A stretch of 64,000 bases of DNA from Caprimulgus europaeus (taxonomy: Eukaryota; Chordata; Aves; Caprimulgiformes; Caprimulgidae), in NCBI GenBank assembly GCA_907165065.1, contig OU015524.1, positions 60,367,295 to 60,431,294 of the forward strand. The letters are read 5' to 3'. Under the pieces are notes generated by a model. The model was not told where the DNA came from, did no database searches, and was given only the letters and a program-made list of their open reading frames with translations. A program made the position numbers and the translations under genes. Below, piece by piece: positions 50,709 to 61,360 of this stretch (position 1 is the first letter of the stretch; each line of letters starts with the position of its first letter).

Positions 50709-53084
50709 AACTTTCTCCAGAATTAAAACCAATTCTCCTTTTAGTTCATTCTTGTATCATACTGTTCACTCAAACCTCGTAACTACAGCAGTATATAAAG
50801 TGGACTGAGATAGAAAATATGGAAACCACTGACCATAAGCTCTGATAAGTCAAAACCAAGGAAAGTAGATAGGAAAACCAAGCACCTACCATTAAGAGCA
50901 ATTATCCTCCATTTTTGTCTCAATATGGCTATGTTTTACAGTAGAAAGAAAGAGAAGGTGTTTGGGGTAGCTGTAACTACCTAAGATAGGACTTTGAAGA
51001 TAAAACACCTTTAATACTACCTAAGAATTGGTTAACTGAAAATCCTCCTTCACTGGCACATCACACACCCATCTGTGACTATTGCTGAGGTGTACATCCC
51101 CTCCTAGGCTAGATGAAAATCACATTATTCTTTTCATTTTTTGTTTAAGGTTATAACACAGTCTATAGATTTTTCAAGTAATTCAACCTGAAAATGACTT
51201 AGACTTCAAAAATATTAAAAGGGAAAAGACTCAGATTTCTTACCAGGGAAAAATTGTCAGAATTATTGAAGAACACTTCTGCTTAGTCAGCACATCTGGA
51301 CACTCAGTAAGACTCACAGACTACCAACAAAGTTAAGAAATAGTATGTCTTCTCATTGAATCACGGTTGTATCCCATTATTATCCAAGCTAGGTCTCAGA
51401 ATGTGTGTTTCTTAATCCAAAGTCTCATCGTGTAAGTCTGAACCATTCCAGAGAAAAACAGAAGAAGTCAGATGAGATGGAAACACAGGAATGCAAATGG
51501 CATGAAATGTTCCAAAAATACAAAGTCTGCTATTCCTGGGTATCTCAGCTTCTGGTTGATTGAGAATGGTCCCCTGTGTTGATAGTCAAATGCATTTGCA
51601 ACATCAGTGGTCTTCAAGCAGAACAGTAGAACTGACCTTGACATTCGGCCACGCAGCACGTAGATCTTGCTTACATCCTCAAATGTGTCATGAGCGTACA
51701 GTCATGGCACATGCCATATAGACTAGTCTAAACTGCAAATTAAATGACCAGCAAATACAGACTTCATCTGGCACAGTCAGCATTGGCTATTTTACATCAG
51801 CTGGAGGTAACTTTTCAAGCTGAGGGCCTCTGCCTTATTCTTTTAACTTGCATGGCTCACCCACCTGTCAGTGGGGGCTGAGCCTTTAAACACCTTCAAT
51901 GATTTCTGACTGGCAGCATTACTGAAAAGCCTCAGCTGCTTTGCTGTGATCTTTTCAGAAATTCTAAAGGAATAAGAATTCTGAAATGAGTGCAAACTAC
52001 TGATTAAGCAAATACTTTACTTTCAGGAAGGGTCATCCTTTTATGGATGTTATGTTGGACATAAAGAATCTTCCTTCTATGCTCTAGACCAAATATAAAA
52101 TTAATCTACTGCTTTACCTGATTTCAAATGAAAATGTCATTCTTTGACTTTGAGTTATCTCCTCTTCTAAGTCCTCTGAACATATTAGTGGCATGAAAGT
52201 GAAGCTGAAGAAAATGGTCCAGGTTAAATGTTAAAAAGATGGTACCTTGTAAAGTCATACAAGTTCAGTTAAGTATTGGCATATTGGTATGTCAGTATAC
52301 TTCCACATAGCCCACTGTTTGCCAACAGTTTCTACACAAAACTTTCAAATACTTATCTTTTAACATGGCAGCTGTAAATAACTACAGCATACCACAGGGA
52401 GACTTTATATCTTAAATACATCACCAAATATTTATATCTTCAATAAACAATAGAGATGTCTCACTACTGTCTAATGATTTATTTTTTAAATGCATTCCTT
52501 GGGAAACCACATTTACAAAAATATTATTTCTTAAAGATATTTCAGTGGAAAATTCAGCTTATATAATAAGAACATTAAATAGTAAAAAATGAGTCATTTT
52601 TAAAAATCCATTGTGTTATGAAATAAGATTTGCTTTAGTATGCAAAAGTCATATTTATTGAATGGAGTTTTAAATAGACTGCATTCTATTGTATTTTACC
52701 TTCAGGGACCCTGGGAGTTTATTCTTTCTAATGAGCTGTGTACTATTCACTTAGAAGCTTCATTTTTATTATTATGTATAAGGGGTTGTTTTTTCTGCTT
52801 TAGCAAATGCCTTTTTTAAACAAATTCATTCTTTTCCTAGGCATTTTGTTAACTGCATAGGATAATATCTGAAATACTTACAGTGTTTCTAACAGTTTGA
52901 AAAAGATATCCAATGTTTTGAAGCAGGCTATTTACATTAGTGATATCCTTCAGTAGAATAGGATTGTCCCTTCTGGCTGAATTTTTCATTGTTGTTGCTA
53001 TCAAAGCAGAGTTTATTTAGTGATACTAAATAAAAAGAAAATCATATAAAGAATAATAAATCCTTGTTTAGGCAGGTTCAAATA

Positions 53085-53118
53085 GGGGAAAAAAATTGGG
53101 GGGAAGGGGGGAGGTGGG
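53085..53118 (+). repeat. G-rich cluster, possible quadruplex
   Basis: G runs of 4, 6, 6, 2 and 3 separated by spacers of 9, 2, 1 and 1 bases. It meets a four-run G-quadruplex pattern only if the 9-base first loop is allowed. Confidence 0.55.
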
Positions 53119-53974
53119 AATTAATCTCAGACATCTTTCCCTCTAATGAAAAGTATTGTCAAAAAGTTGATTGCTGTCATTTAACCCTTGCAAGCCACTC
53201 ACAGAATGGAGCTAAGATACCTTAAAACACTTTTTTATATTAAGCTTATTTCAGAGTTCATGGATGGAAAAGAGTCTGGTAAACTTTGGTAGCTTTTCGT
53301 TCCTATCTTATCTATAGAATTATGTGTGGCAAAATTTCTCAGGATGCAAGATTACAGTGTTCTGAAAAATGCAGGTTAGATTTATTTGGAGCCACCTTCA
53401 AGGTTATCTTGTAATGGCAAAATCAATCACAGTTCAGGTATATACAGTTCAGATATACATATTATATACACAGCTAAAATACATACAAATCCTATTCCAC
53501 CACACAAAACCCTCAGATCATTATCTTTTACTTGCTTTTTGCTATAGAGTTCACCACAGACTTGATTTACATCACAACATTTTTATCTCTTCTGCCACAG
53601 AAGCTAGAAGGCATCAAAGAAATGCCTCCATGAAGTCAGCAGGCTCAGACAAACAAGAGGCACTATTTTGTCCCATAGCACATACTGAAGGCTTGGACCT
53701 GCTTGCAGCATTGTGGATTCAAACATTTATATGGGTTTGGAAATCATCTGGAGAACATCGTGAAAGAAAACTTAGCCTGGGGCTATGAAATACAAAACCA
53801 TCACCTCTTGCTTAAAAATTTCCTGGACCAGAAATGGCTTAAGGCTAGGAGAATATACAACAGAATGATCACTATCTGCTTACCCTGAGCTTACACTAAG
53901 GCTGTTCTGGATGGGCTTTTATTCAGACTCAGTATTCACAGTATTATCTCCATTCTCACATTATGGTTACTAAG
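53119..53974. other. Unassigned stretch upstream of an A26 run
   Basis: Contains the longest open frame outside simple repeats (139 codons, 53369-53788) and, in another + frame, a 61-codon frame (53703-53888). Neither has a domain I recognise. The A26 that follows raises the possibility of an old retroposed sequence, but no AATAAA signal or target duplication was found. Confidence 0.4.
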
Positions 53975-54000
53975 AAAAAAAAAAAAAAAAAAAAAAAAAA
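53975..54000 (+). repeat. A26 homopolymer
   Basis: Twenty-six consecutive A followed by GCGTG. It is the longest homopolymer in the window. It could be a retroposon tail or a simple A run. Confidence 0.95.
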
Positions 54001-55015
54001 GCGTGAAATTGTAACTGACACTAATGCTTCACTGTTTGAAACTAATGAAGAGCAAATGTACAGCATTTTGGATCCTCTCAGACATTATTGTTAAGTCAGA
54101 AATTAGGAACAGACTCTAATCTGTAGAAGTGTGAATTCCTCAGTACTCTGGGTAAAGGGTCATTGCTTTCTCCTGCTGTGTACAGCAACCTAAAACTGGG
54201 TGGGCACACAGACTGCTCTCAGGCTGGCGCTCCTCCCCAGCTATACAGGGAAGAAGGAAGTAAAAGTCCTTCTGCTCTGGATAGCAGGAGACAAGAGAGT
54301 CCTTCCCACTGCCCTCTCTTGCTCACATCCTGTGGAAAGAAAAGAAGTGAGAGCAGTGCCACACAGGGATCTCACTTATCTCAGCAGGCTGGGCAGAAGC
54401 TCTGCCCTGAAGAGATGGGCCAGGGAGGTGAAGTAGAGAGGCATCTGGCCAGATGCAGTAGTGCAGAAGAGGAGTGACAGCCAGAAAGTGAAGGTCATAA
54501 AATTTTGGGAAAGGAGAACACCTTCCTGCTTCACATGTGGTGGGAGAGCACAGAAAGGCTTCCTTGGACTGTTTCTTGAAATCTGGAGTGGAAGCACAGG
54601 GTCACATCTGCTCCTGTAGAGTACTTTTCCCACCCATCCCTGCTGAAATGCAAGTCCTCCTGTCTTGAAAAGGAGCATTTAAAGCTGTTGAACACTGATT
54701 TCTCCCACATAAGAGACATAATTTTTGAGGCAGTCATGGCACAGGACTACAAACTAAAGAGTCATTTTTCTGTGCAAGTGAAAGTTCTTATATATACACT
54801 GATCCATCTGATGTCCTTTACAACTGAAGGCAGTTCTTCCTACTGTTGTAGAGGCTTCTTTCTGCCCTGTTTTCCCACCTCAGCCCCACCACAGCTACTG
54901 CCTCTTACAGATCCTGTTGAGTGTCTCTGACTTTCATCTTTTTCAGATTTATTTGGCAGATATTTGTAAACAGTTTTGAGAAATCCCAACCTTTATGAAC
55001 ACCACTCCCCATTTT
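54001..55015. other. Unique DNA with a GC-richer patch
   Basis: The part at about 54150-54680 is richer in G and C and open in several frames on both strands (up to 104 codons). There is no CpG enrichment, no recognisable protein and no repeat family I can name. Confidence 0.5.
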
Positions 55016-55058
55016 GTAAATTCACCTGAGATAAATTTGGTAAATTCACCTGAGATAA
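55016..55058. repeat. 24-bp tandem duplication
   Basis: A unit beginning GTAAATTCACCTGAGATAA is present twice with a 24-bp period (starts at 55016 and 55040). It is a recent small duplication close to the pentamer array. Confidence 0.8.
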
Positions 55059-55109
55059 GTTCAAACTAAATTTATAAATCCAAAAATAAGGAATCTAAAT
55101 AAATTACTC

Positions 55110-55244
55110 TTTTCTTTTCTTTTCTTTTCTTTTCTTTTCTTTTCTTTTCTTTTCTTTTCTTTTCTTTTCTTTTCTTCTCTTCTCTTCTCTTCTCTTCTCT
55201 TCTCTTCTCTTCTCTTCTCTTCTCTTCTCTTCTCTTCTCTTTTC
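55110..55244 (+). repeat. Compound pentamer array (TTTTC)13(TTCTC)13(TTTTC)1
   Basis: Thirteen copies of TTTTC (55110-55174), then thirteen of TTCTC (55175-55239), then one TTTTC. The two blocks differ by a single T-to-C change that must have arisen in one unit and spread by slippage. Total length is 135 bp, 27 units, the same as the array at 14708. Frames through it coding Lys-Arg-Glu repeats on the minus strand are artefacts. Confidence 0.96.
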
Positions 55245-56909
55245 TTGCCATTGTTTTACAATGCAATGAGAAGCAATAAGATATAAAATGCAAACTCTCA
55301 TTCCCAAACCCATAAGATAATCATGTACCTTCTGCTGTTGCTACTGTTCCTGCTGCCAGCACTGTCAGCAGCTCCAGTACTTCTATAGCAAAAACTATTT
55401 CCAACTGTGCAATATTTGCAAGTAATTTAGGTGCATAAGACAACAACATCTTAGTGAGAACTGCAAGTTATACACTTGAAACATAGCATTTGTCAATAAA
55501 CCCTGAGCCCACCTCTGACTGTAACTCTTCTGTATCTTTCCCAGCCCCCTCAAGACACTTTCCTGGTCAATATCAGTTCACAAGGACATTTTAAGAGGGA
55601 AAAAAAAAAGAAAAACAAAACAAAACAAAACATAACAAAAAACCCAAACCACCCTAACACCAGAAATAGATAAAAAAAGGAAATACAGAGAAGCTCAGCA
55701 GCCAAAAAAGCATCCTAGGTAGTTACTGACAGGCAAGCATAAGTATCAAGGTAGGGTGACCATTTTAAGCAAAACCAAAGCAGCTGCAGCATTTCTCCTT
55801 CATTCGGGAATCTGTCCTTTGCCTTGGATTATACAGGAGGCACCCTGCATCTCTTCAAAGTCCTAAAAACATTTCTCAAGCTGCCAGAGCAGTAATCTAA
55901 ATCCAAAAATCTCTTGGCTAGTCCAGGATGTTTGGTTGCTGTCTATCATCCAGAAAAGAAGTATAGGCAGGTACAGATAGGAACATACTCAAACAGACCT
56001 TTTCCCACTACTAAAGATTACCACAAATTATGAGAGAAACATGGGACATAATGCAATAATGTAGGTTCATTATGCCTTTGGACATGATAGTGTGGTTCAT
56101 TTATTTACTTATTTCAGTGCCTTGGTTTTCCACTAGTATAACATTAAGATTTGAAAAAGAGTGTATGTTATGGGAGTATAAAGCCGAATCGAACCGCAAT
56201 ATTCAATCACATGTAAACACATAAGTCTAGCACTTCTGCTTGCTTAGCAAGGCTCTGTAAACTCCTGCAAATAGTAGCTTCCTCTACAAAGATCAATAAT
56301 AACAAGATTTCACTGAGCACTTGAGAGGTATTCAGTGGGTATGTCACCTACTGTAGTCACCTAAAGTCTGGATTTAGCAGGAAGTTCTGCTCACAAGAAA
56401 GCAGTTTGAAGCAAGTACGGGAAACTACTGAAATACAGTTCAGATCATGAAAAGGTCCGAGTTCCTGATGTCCCCAGATTTCTTTTGTGCTCAAGTTTAC
56501 TCTGATACTGTATATAATCACTACCAGCAGAGCTCATCCACTTGTATACATTTACTGGCCCAGCATAATTATTACTCACTAAGTTTTGCTCATGGTCTTG
56601 GATTACCATGCACACTGATGAAATTAGTACAGAAGCACATGCAATAGAAAATCTTTCTAAACAATTTTTCAGGTTCTTGTGTTTCTTTATTGCTCTTTCA
56701 ACAAGGCTGAAAAATCAGAGAAATATTTTACACAGTGTGAAAATGGCAACTTCATGTTTATTTCTCTTCCACCAAATTTTATACCACTTCACAGTGTAAC
56801 AGCTTGTAAAAAGACACACATCTGCTTTTTCTGACAAAGACACAATGTCAGATTCAAATACTTAATCCCTCTGTAATAGAAAGGAAAAGGGCCAAATTTT
56901 GTCTTCTAG
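55245..56909. other. Unique non-coding DNA
   Basis: No gene recognised. Contains an A-rich stretch with AAAAC repeats at about 55600-55645. Confidence 0.6.
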
Positions 56910-56923
56910 CCAATAGAGGGCAG
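56910..56923 (+). promoter_or_regulatory. CTCF-like motif
   Basis: CCAATAGAGGGCAG matches the CTCF core (CCACYAGRKGGCRS type) at 13 of 14 positions, the only departure being A for C or G at the fourth base. Flanking bases also agree in part (AG before, CT after). The site is not inside a repeat I recognise. Motif match only; occupancy is inference. Confidence 0.4.
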
Positions 56924-58389
56924 CTTGCTTCCTTGTGAAAAAGAACCCATCCAGCCCCTGTGGCTCGATCTGGCAAGGTGCAGATGGAAACTGCTTTTTT
57001 TCACCACTTTAGATTTCACCATCCCCACTTCTTCTGTATCAGTTTGCAAAAGAAGACACAGCCTAACCATCACATCCCAGACCATATGCCTAACAAGAAA
57101 TAAAGATGAAACCCCTTGGCTAGAAGATTGCAAAAACACAGGCAGTCTCAGTAAGCAAAAGAGAGAGACCTGACCGTCATTAGTTTAGAAGAAGCTTGAG
57201 TTACAGTATGTAGAGGTTTTTGCTATGAACAATTCTATGCTTAGTCTTGGAAAACAGTGGGTAAAATAGTGAACTTTTTGTATAACCTGAATCAAATTCA
57301 AAAGTGAATGAAACATATCTCTGCCTCAGTGGTACCATGGGACAAAACTTCAAGATTCTTAAATTCTCATGTGCAACCTACAAATCCTATTGGCAAGTTG
57401 TGCACAGCATCCAGGCAAGGTGGGGGAAGTAGAACTTTTTGACCTGCATATTAAGTAAGGTAGGGCTTTAACTGAGGCTGACATTTGATAGAAAGTATAA
57501 ATCCTGTAGACAAGTGACAAGAAATGCAAGAAAGAATAGACAAAACTGTCTTTCAGCATCAGTCTTTAGGGAAAGTCTAATAAAGAGAATTGTTAACTGG
57601 ACTTTCTCTGCCTTGGCACTCTTAACCCTTTTTGGCCTGGATTCCTCTGGAGAATGATTAAATACTGTAGATCCCGTCTTCTGTTGCAGTCACTTGTCAC
57701 TGTGTGTGAAGAGACCACAGTTTCTTGCTGTACAGTTTCACTTGCAGTAAAGTCTGAGGTTTTTGCTCAGTTCTCAATTTTTCACCTTCTGTCCCTGGTA
57801 CAGCTGAGTGTCTGTTTAAAATTTATTTTCTACCACAGCACTTCTAGGCTTTTCCTCCCACTGCTGCTCACAATCCTCAGATTCTCATCCCCTTACACAC
57901 ACTCCACTTTCTCATTAGCAGCTTCTCCTGGCTAAATGCTTGGTTTCATCACTCTTCCCACCCTAAAACTGAAGGAAAACATCAAATGTACTTCTCTCCT
58001 CTGAGGGGCTCATCACTGTATTGTGTCCTTCTAAATCATTCATGTCAGGAACTATTTATCTATGTGCCTGAGAAAAGCTCTTCTCCAGATCAAATGCTAT
58101 GTCTTTTTGGACTAGAATCCTCCAAACAGACATGAAAGCAGACAGACGTGATCCTCACAATTTGTTCTGTTAACCTGCTCCCTCACCCATTTCCAAGTAT
58201 GCAAGTAAAACATTATTCTACTCCATCAATAAATTCAGCATCATACTTTCTGGAACAAAGCTAAACCATTTCTCACAAAGATCTCTTCATCCATTTTTAT
58301 CACCAAATATCATTCTTTGGCTTCTTGACTGTCAGAGAATATTTTTCTTCAAGGAAAAAACAAACCTATATGTTGCCTTGGTACTACTC
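56924..58389. other. Unique non-coding DNA
   Basis: No gene, RNA or mobile element recognised. Short overlapping frames of 60-93 codons occur on both strands. Confidence 0.55.
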
Positions 58390-58413
58390 TTAGTGTATGT
58401 ATACATACACTAA
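58390..58413. repeat. 24-bp perfect palindrome
   Basis: The half-site TTAGTGTATGTA is followed immediately, with no spacer, by its exact reverse complement. At this base composition the chance of a perfect 24-bp palindrome anywhere in 64 kb is roughly one in a hundred. It lies in unique sequence, not in a microsatellite. Confidence 0.9.
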
Positions 58414-60949
58414 AAGCTAGTTTAGGAATTGAATACATAGCAGCATCTTTCTCAATACTGATTTGAAGACTTCCCAGACTATTCTAAACTACCAAACTAA
58501 TAACAGAATAGCAATGTGATTGAGAAAAGAAGAAATCTCAAAGTGTCAGGAAAGCATACTTAATAGATTTTTTTGGGGGGGAAAAATAAAAAATAATTAC
58601 TTTAGTTTCTCACTGAATGATTTGGCCCTGAAAGTATTCAGCACACTATTACAGAAACACTGAGGAGGTTCAAAAGACTGTAACAAAGAATGGAAACAAG
58701 TGTCATGCTTCTTAAAAGACCAGACATTTGGTTCAAATAGAAATTATTATAGCATCAACTAAGGCAATCCCAAATGTTCAGAAATCATAGAACCAGTTAT
58801 AAAAGAATAATGATATTTTGACTAGTCATGGAAATCTTTTTTAATGATAATGTATTGTATTTTTTTTTATTTGCATGTGGCTTTTGTATCTTTAGGGTAC
58901 TCTCTGCTCACATACTCATACTTCTCTGCAGACTGAAATGAAAAACAGAAACAGTTTATTGATGATGCAATCACAATGTTATACTGGCATACTTGGAAAA
59001 ATGGAAGAAAAATGGGAAGAATAAAGTTGCTTATTTAATCACAGGATTCTATCAGCTGAGACTTTAATCAAGATAGCAAAATAAAACTGTAGAAAGCAGC
59101 AAGCACTCACTAGGTTGAGCTTGCTGTCTTATAAAAAGATAAATATGCTACCATATGTCTGATTGCCTGCCTGAGAGAGCGATGGATGCAGAGCTGGCCC
59201 ATTGGGAGAGGCTTTGCCCATAGAGAACAGCACCCTCCCAGCACCATACTGGTGCCAGGTCTGAGCACTCATTATGGCTTCAGCCTACATCTAGCTCTCT
59301 AACACAGAGTGAGAACCTCTCTCAGCATGGACACCCAAAAGGACACACAGGTCACTCTCTGGCACATTTAACATAGATGATAAAAATAGCATGATATTTA
59401 CATCCTCTCCAAACAACTTATTTGAGAGCAAAAAATTCACTCTTTATCGTGAGTTACCACAATACAAAGCTCATTATTGACCCTAATTCTGGTTTGAATT
59501 TGACCTTAACAATAAACCAAAAATTCTTTTCACCCTCCTACTATACCCCTGCAGGGCAGTCAGCCAAAAAAGCAAGCTAACAGCATCACCACAGTTGATA
59601 CTGCAATCCTGCCCAACATTTTGCTTCTTGCCATTTCCACACGTGCATGCAGAATAAAGCTGTGTGGAGTGTACCCACACAGATCATGTTCTGGACTAGG
59701 AGGAACTGCACGGTCCAGTCATTCAGAAGTTCTTGCTTTGAATGTATTTCCAATATTAATGGCAACCTTGTCACAAGCAAGCCTAAAATATCAAGTGTGG
59801 TGAGGAACTGACATAGTTAAAAGTGAATGTGAAGATATTTCATTCAAATTCTGTCCTGTCCACTTCTTCCCCTGCTACGGATGCTGTCAGGTTTGACAAC
59901 GCTGACAATGAAGAGGTCGGTGCTGACAGGTGATGACAATGGACTACAGCACAAAGAGAAATCTTCCAGATAGGAGTCTAGTAACATTACATGTTTTGGC
60001 ACTGTGAACCCAAATTATCAGAAGGAGGGAATAAATAAGCCCCGATGTGAATGGTTCTTCCCATATCACAGACTCTGCATTAATATATTCAACACGCAGA
60101 AGAGAACTGAGCAGCACATGCAGGTTCAAAACTGACTGTCTCTATTTCCACAAGATATTAATCATGAAGACTTTGCCAGATTGATCATAGGTGGGTTAGT
60201 TTCTGGTTTAAGGTAGCCATGAAGCCAAAACTTAGGGAAATAATAACTCAGTCTTGCTTTCAGACTGCAAATAGAAATAAATTCCTCTAGGATTTGCTCG
60301 AGATGAATGATACCTTAAGGGTAGTTTGCTAATTACTATAGAAATAAAATCAGACACAGCACATTGCTATTGAAGCAGTGAAACAAGTACATTTATTCCT
60401 CTATAAATTTGGCCTCGGATGCTTTGCCACCAAACTTTTTTGCAGAGATGTGGAAACGTGAAAAGCTGAACAATCTGTCAACCTTAAATATATTCACAGT
60501 TACTCTAGCTTGCAAGAAACTGAGAGGAGGTGATTTCAAGAAGGTGCTTGATACCTACAATTTCTACCTACTAATTATGCCATCAGTTTGGTCTTATCAG
60601 AAAGCAGCATTAAAAAAAATAAAGAAGAGGAAATGGTAGAACAGAAGCAAGCATTTAAATCAAAAAAGGGAATAATGATACAGTAGAGCTTCTAATTCTC
60701 ATTCTTTTCACAAAATACCCTTCCCTTATACAGCCCACTTTAAAATGAAGAAGTGGCATCCCCTGTCTTCATGAGTATATGCATAATTATAGATAACCAG
60801 CTTACAGGTATTTCAGTCTGCATTATTAAACTCATCAGCTGAGAGTTGTTTGTGAGGCTCACTCACAAAGAATTGTCCATTTCTAATGACATTAATTAGT
60901 AATCTTTGACCACAACAGGCTTGAATACTCCAGCTAGCAGCAGCACTCT
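58414..60949. other. Unique non-coding DNA
   Basis: No gene recognised. A somewhat GC-richer patch lies at 59160-59350, of unknown nature. Confidence 0.55.
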
Positions 60950-61360
60950 AGACCTTTGCTCTAAGTGACTTAAAGAGCTCAATCCGTGTAGCTTATCAAA
61001 AAGATTGAGAGGTGACTTGATTACAGCATGTAAGTATCTTCACAGGGAGAAAATACAAGGGCTCTCTAATCTAACAGAGGCATAACAAAAACTGGGAGCT
61101 GAAAACTGAAGTCAATCAAATTAAGTGAGAAATAAAGCACAGCATTTCTTAACTATAAAGAAGCAAACCACTGGAACAAGCTCCAAAGGAATCAATAGAT
61201 TCTTTAGCTCCTACTGACTCAAGAACAACATTGGATGCATTTCAGGGAGTTATGCTTTAGCCAAACACAGTGTGCTTCAGCTGAAACACAGGTTATTGTG
61301 TTCAGCTACAGGGTAGCTGGGGGAATTTAATGACCCATGATATGCAATAGGTCAGACTTC
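60950..61360 (+). mobile_element. Ancient CR1 fragment (turtle/crocodile-type)
   Basis: Not the avian CR1 subtype. Its wording follows, from memory, the CR1 consensus abundant in turtles and crocodilians: GACTTAAAGAGCTCAATCC near 60966, AGATTGAGAGGTGACTTGAT near 61002, then TAAGTATCTTCACAGGGAGA, CCACTGGAACAAGCTCC, TATGCTTTAGCCAAACACA and finally CAATAGGTCAGACT. The match runs in the same order and spacing over about 400 bp, with many small changes. The terminal TTCTGGCC block and octamers are lost. It is a deep sauropsid fossil with no coding capacity. Confidence 0.8.

Larger units (their letters stand above)
44758..53084. other. Unique non-coding DNA
   Basis: Over 8 kb of AT-rich DNA without a recognised gene. 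It includes a purine-rich low-complexity stretch at about 46215-46335 and T-rich runs near 48361-48383 and 50076-50085. Open frames reach about 100 codons (45500-45805) with no domain signature. Confidence 0.6.

Noticed and set aside
55072..55313. Minus-strand frames coding Lys/Arg/Glu repeats
   Set aside because: Translation of the compound pentamer array.
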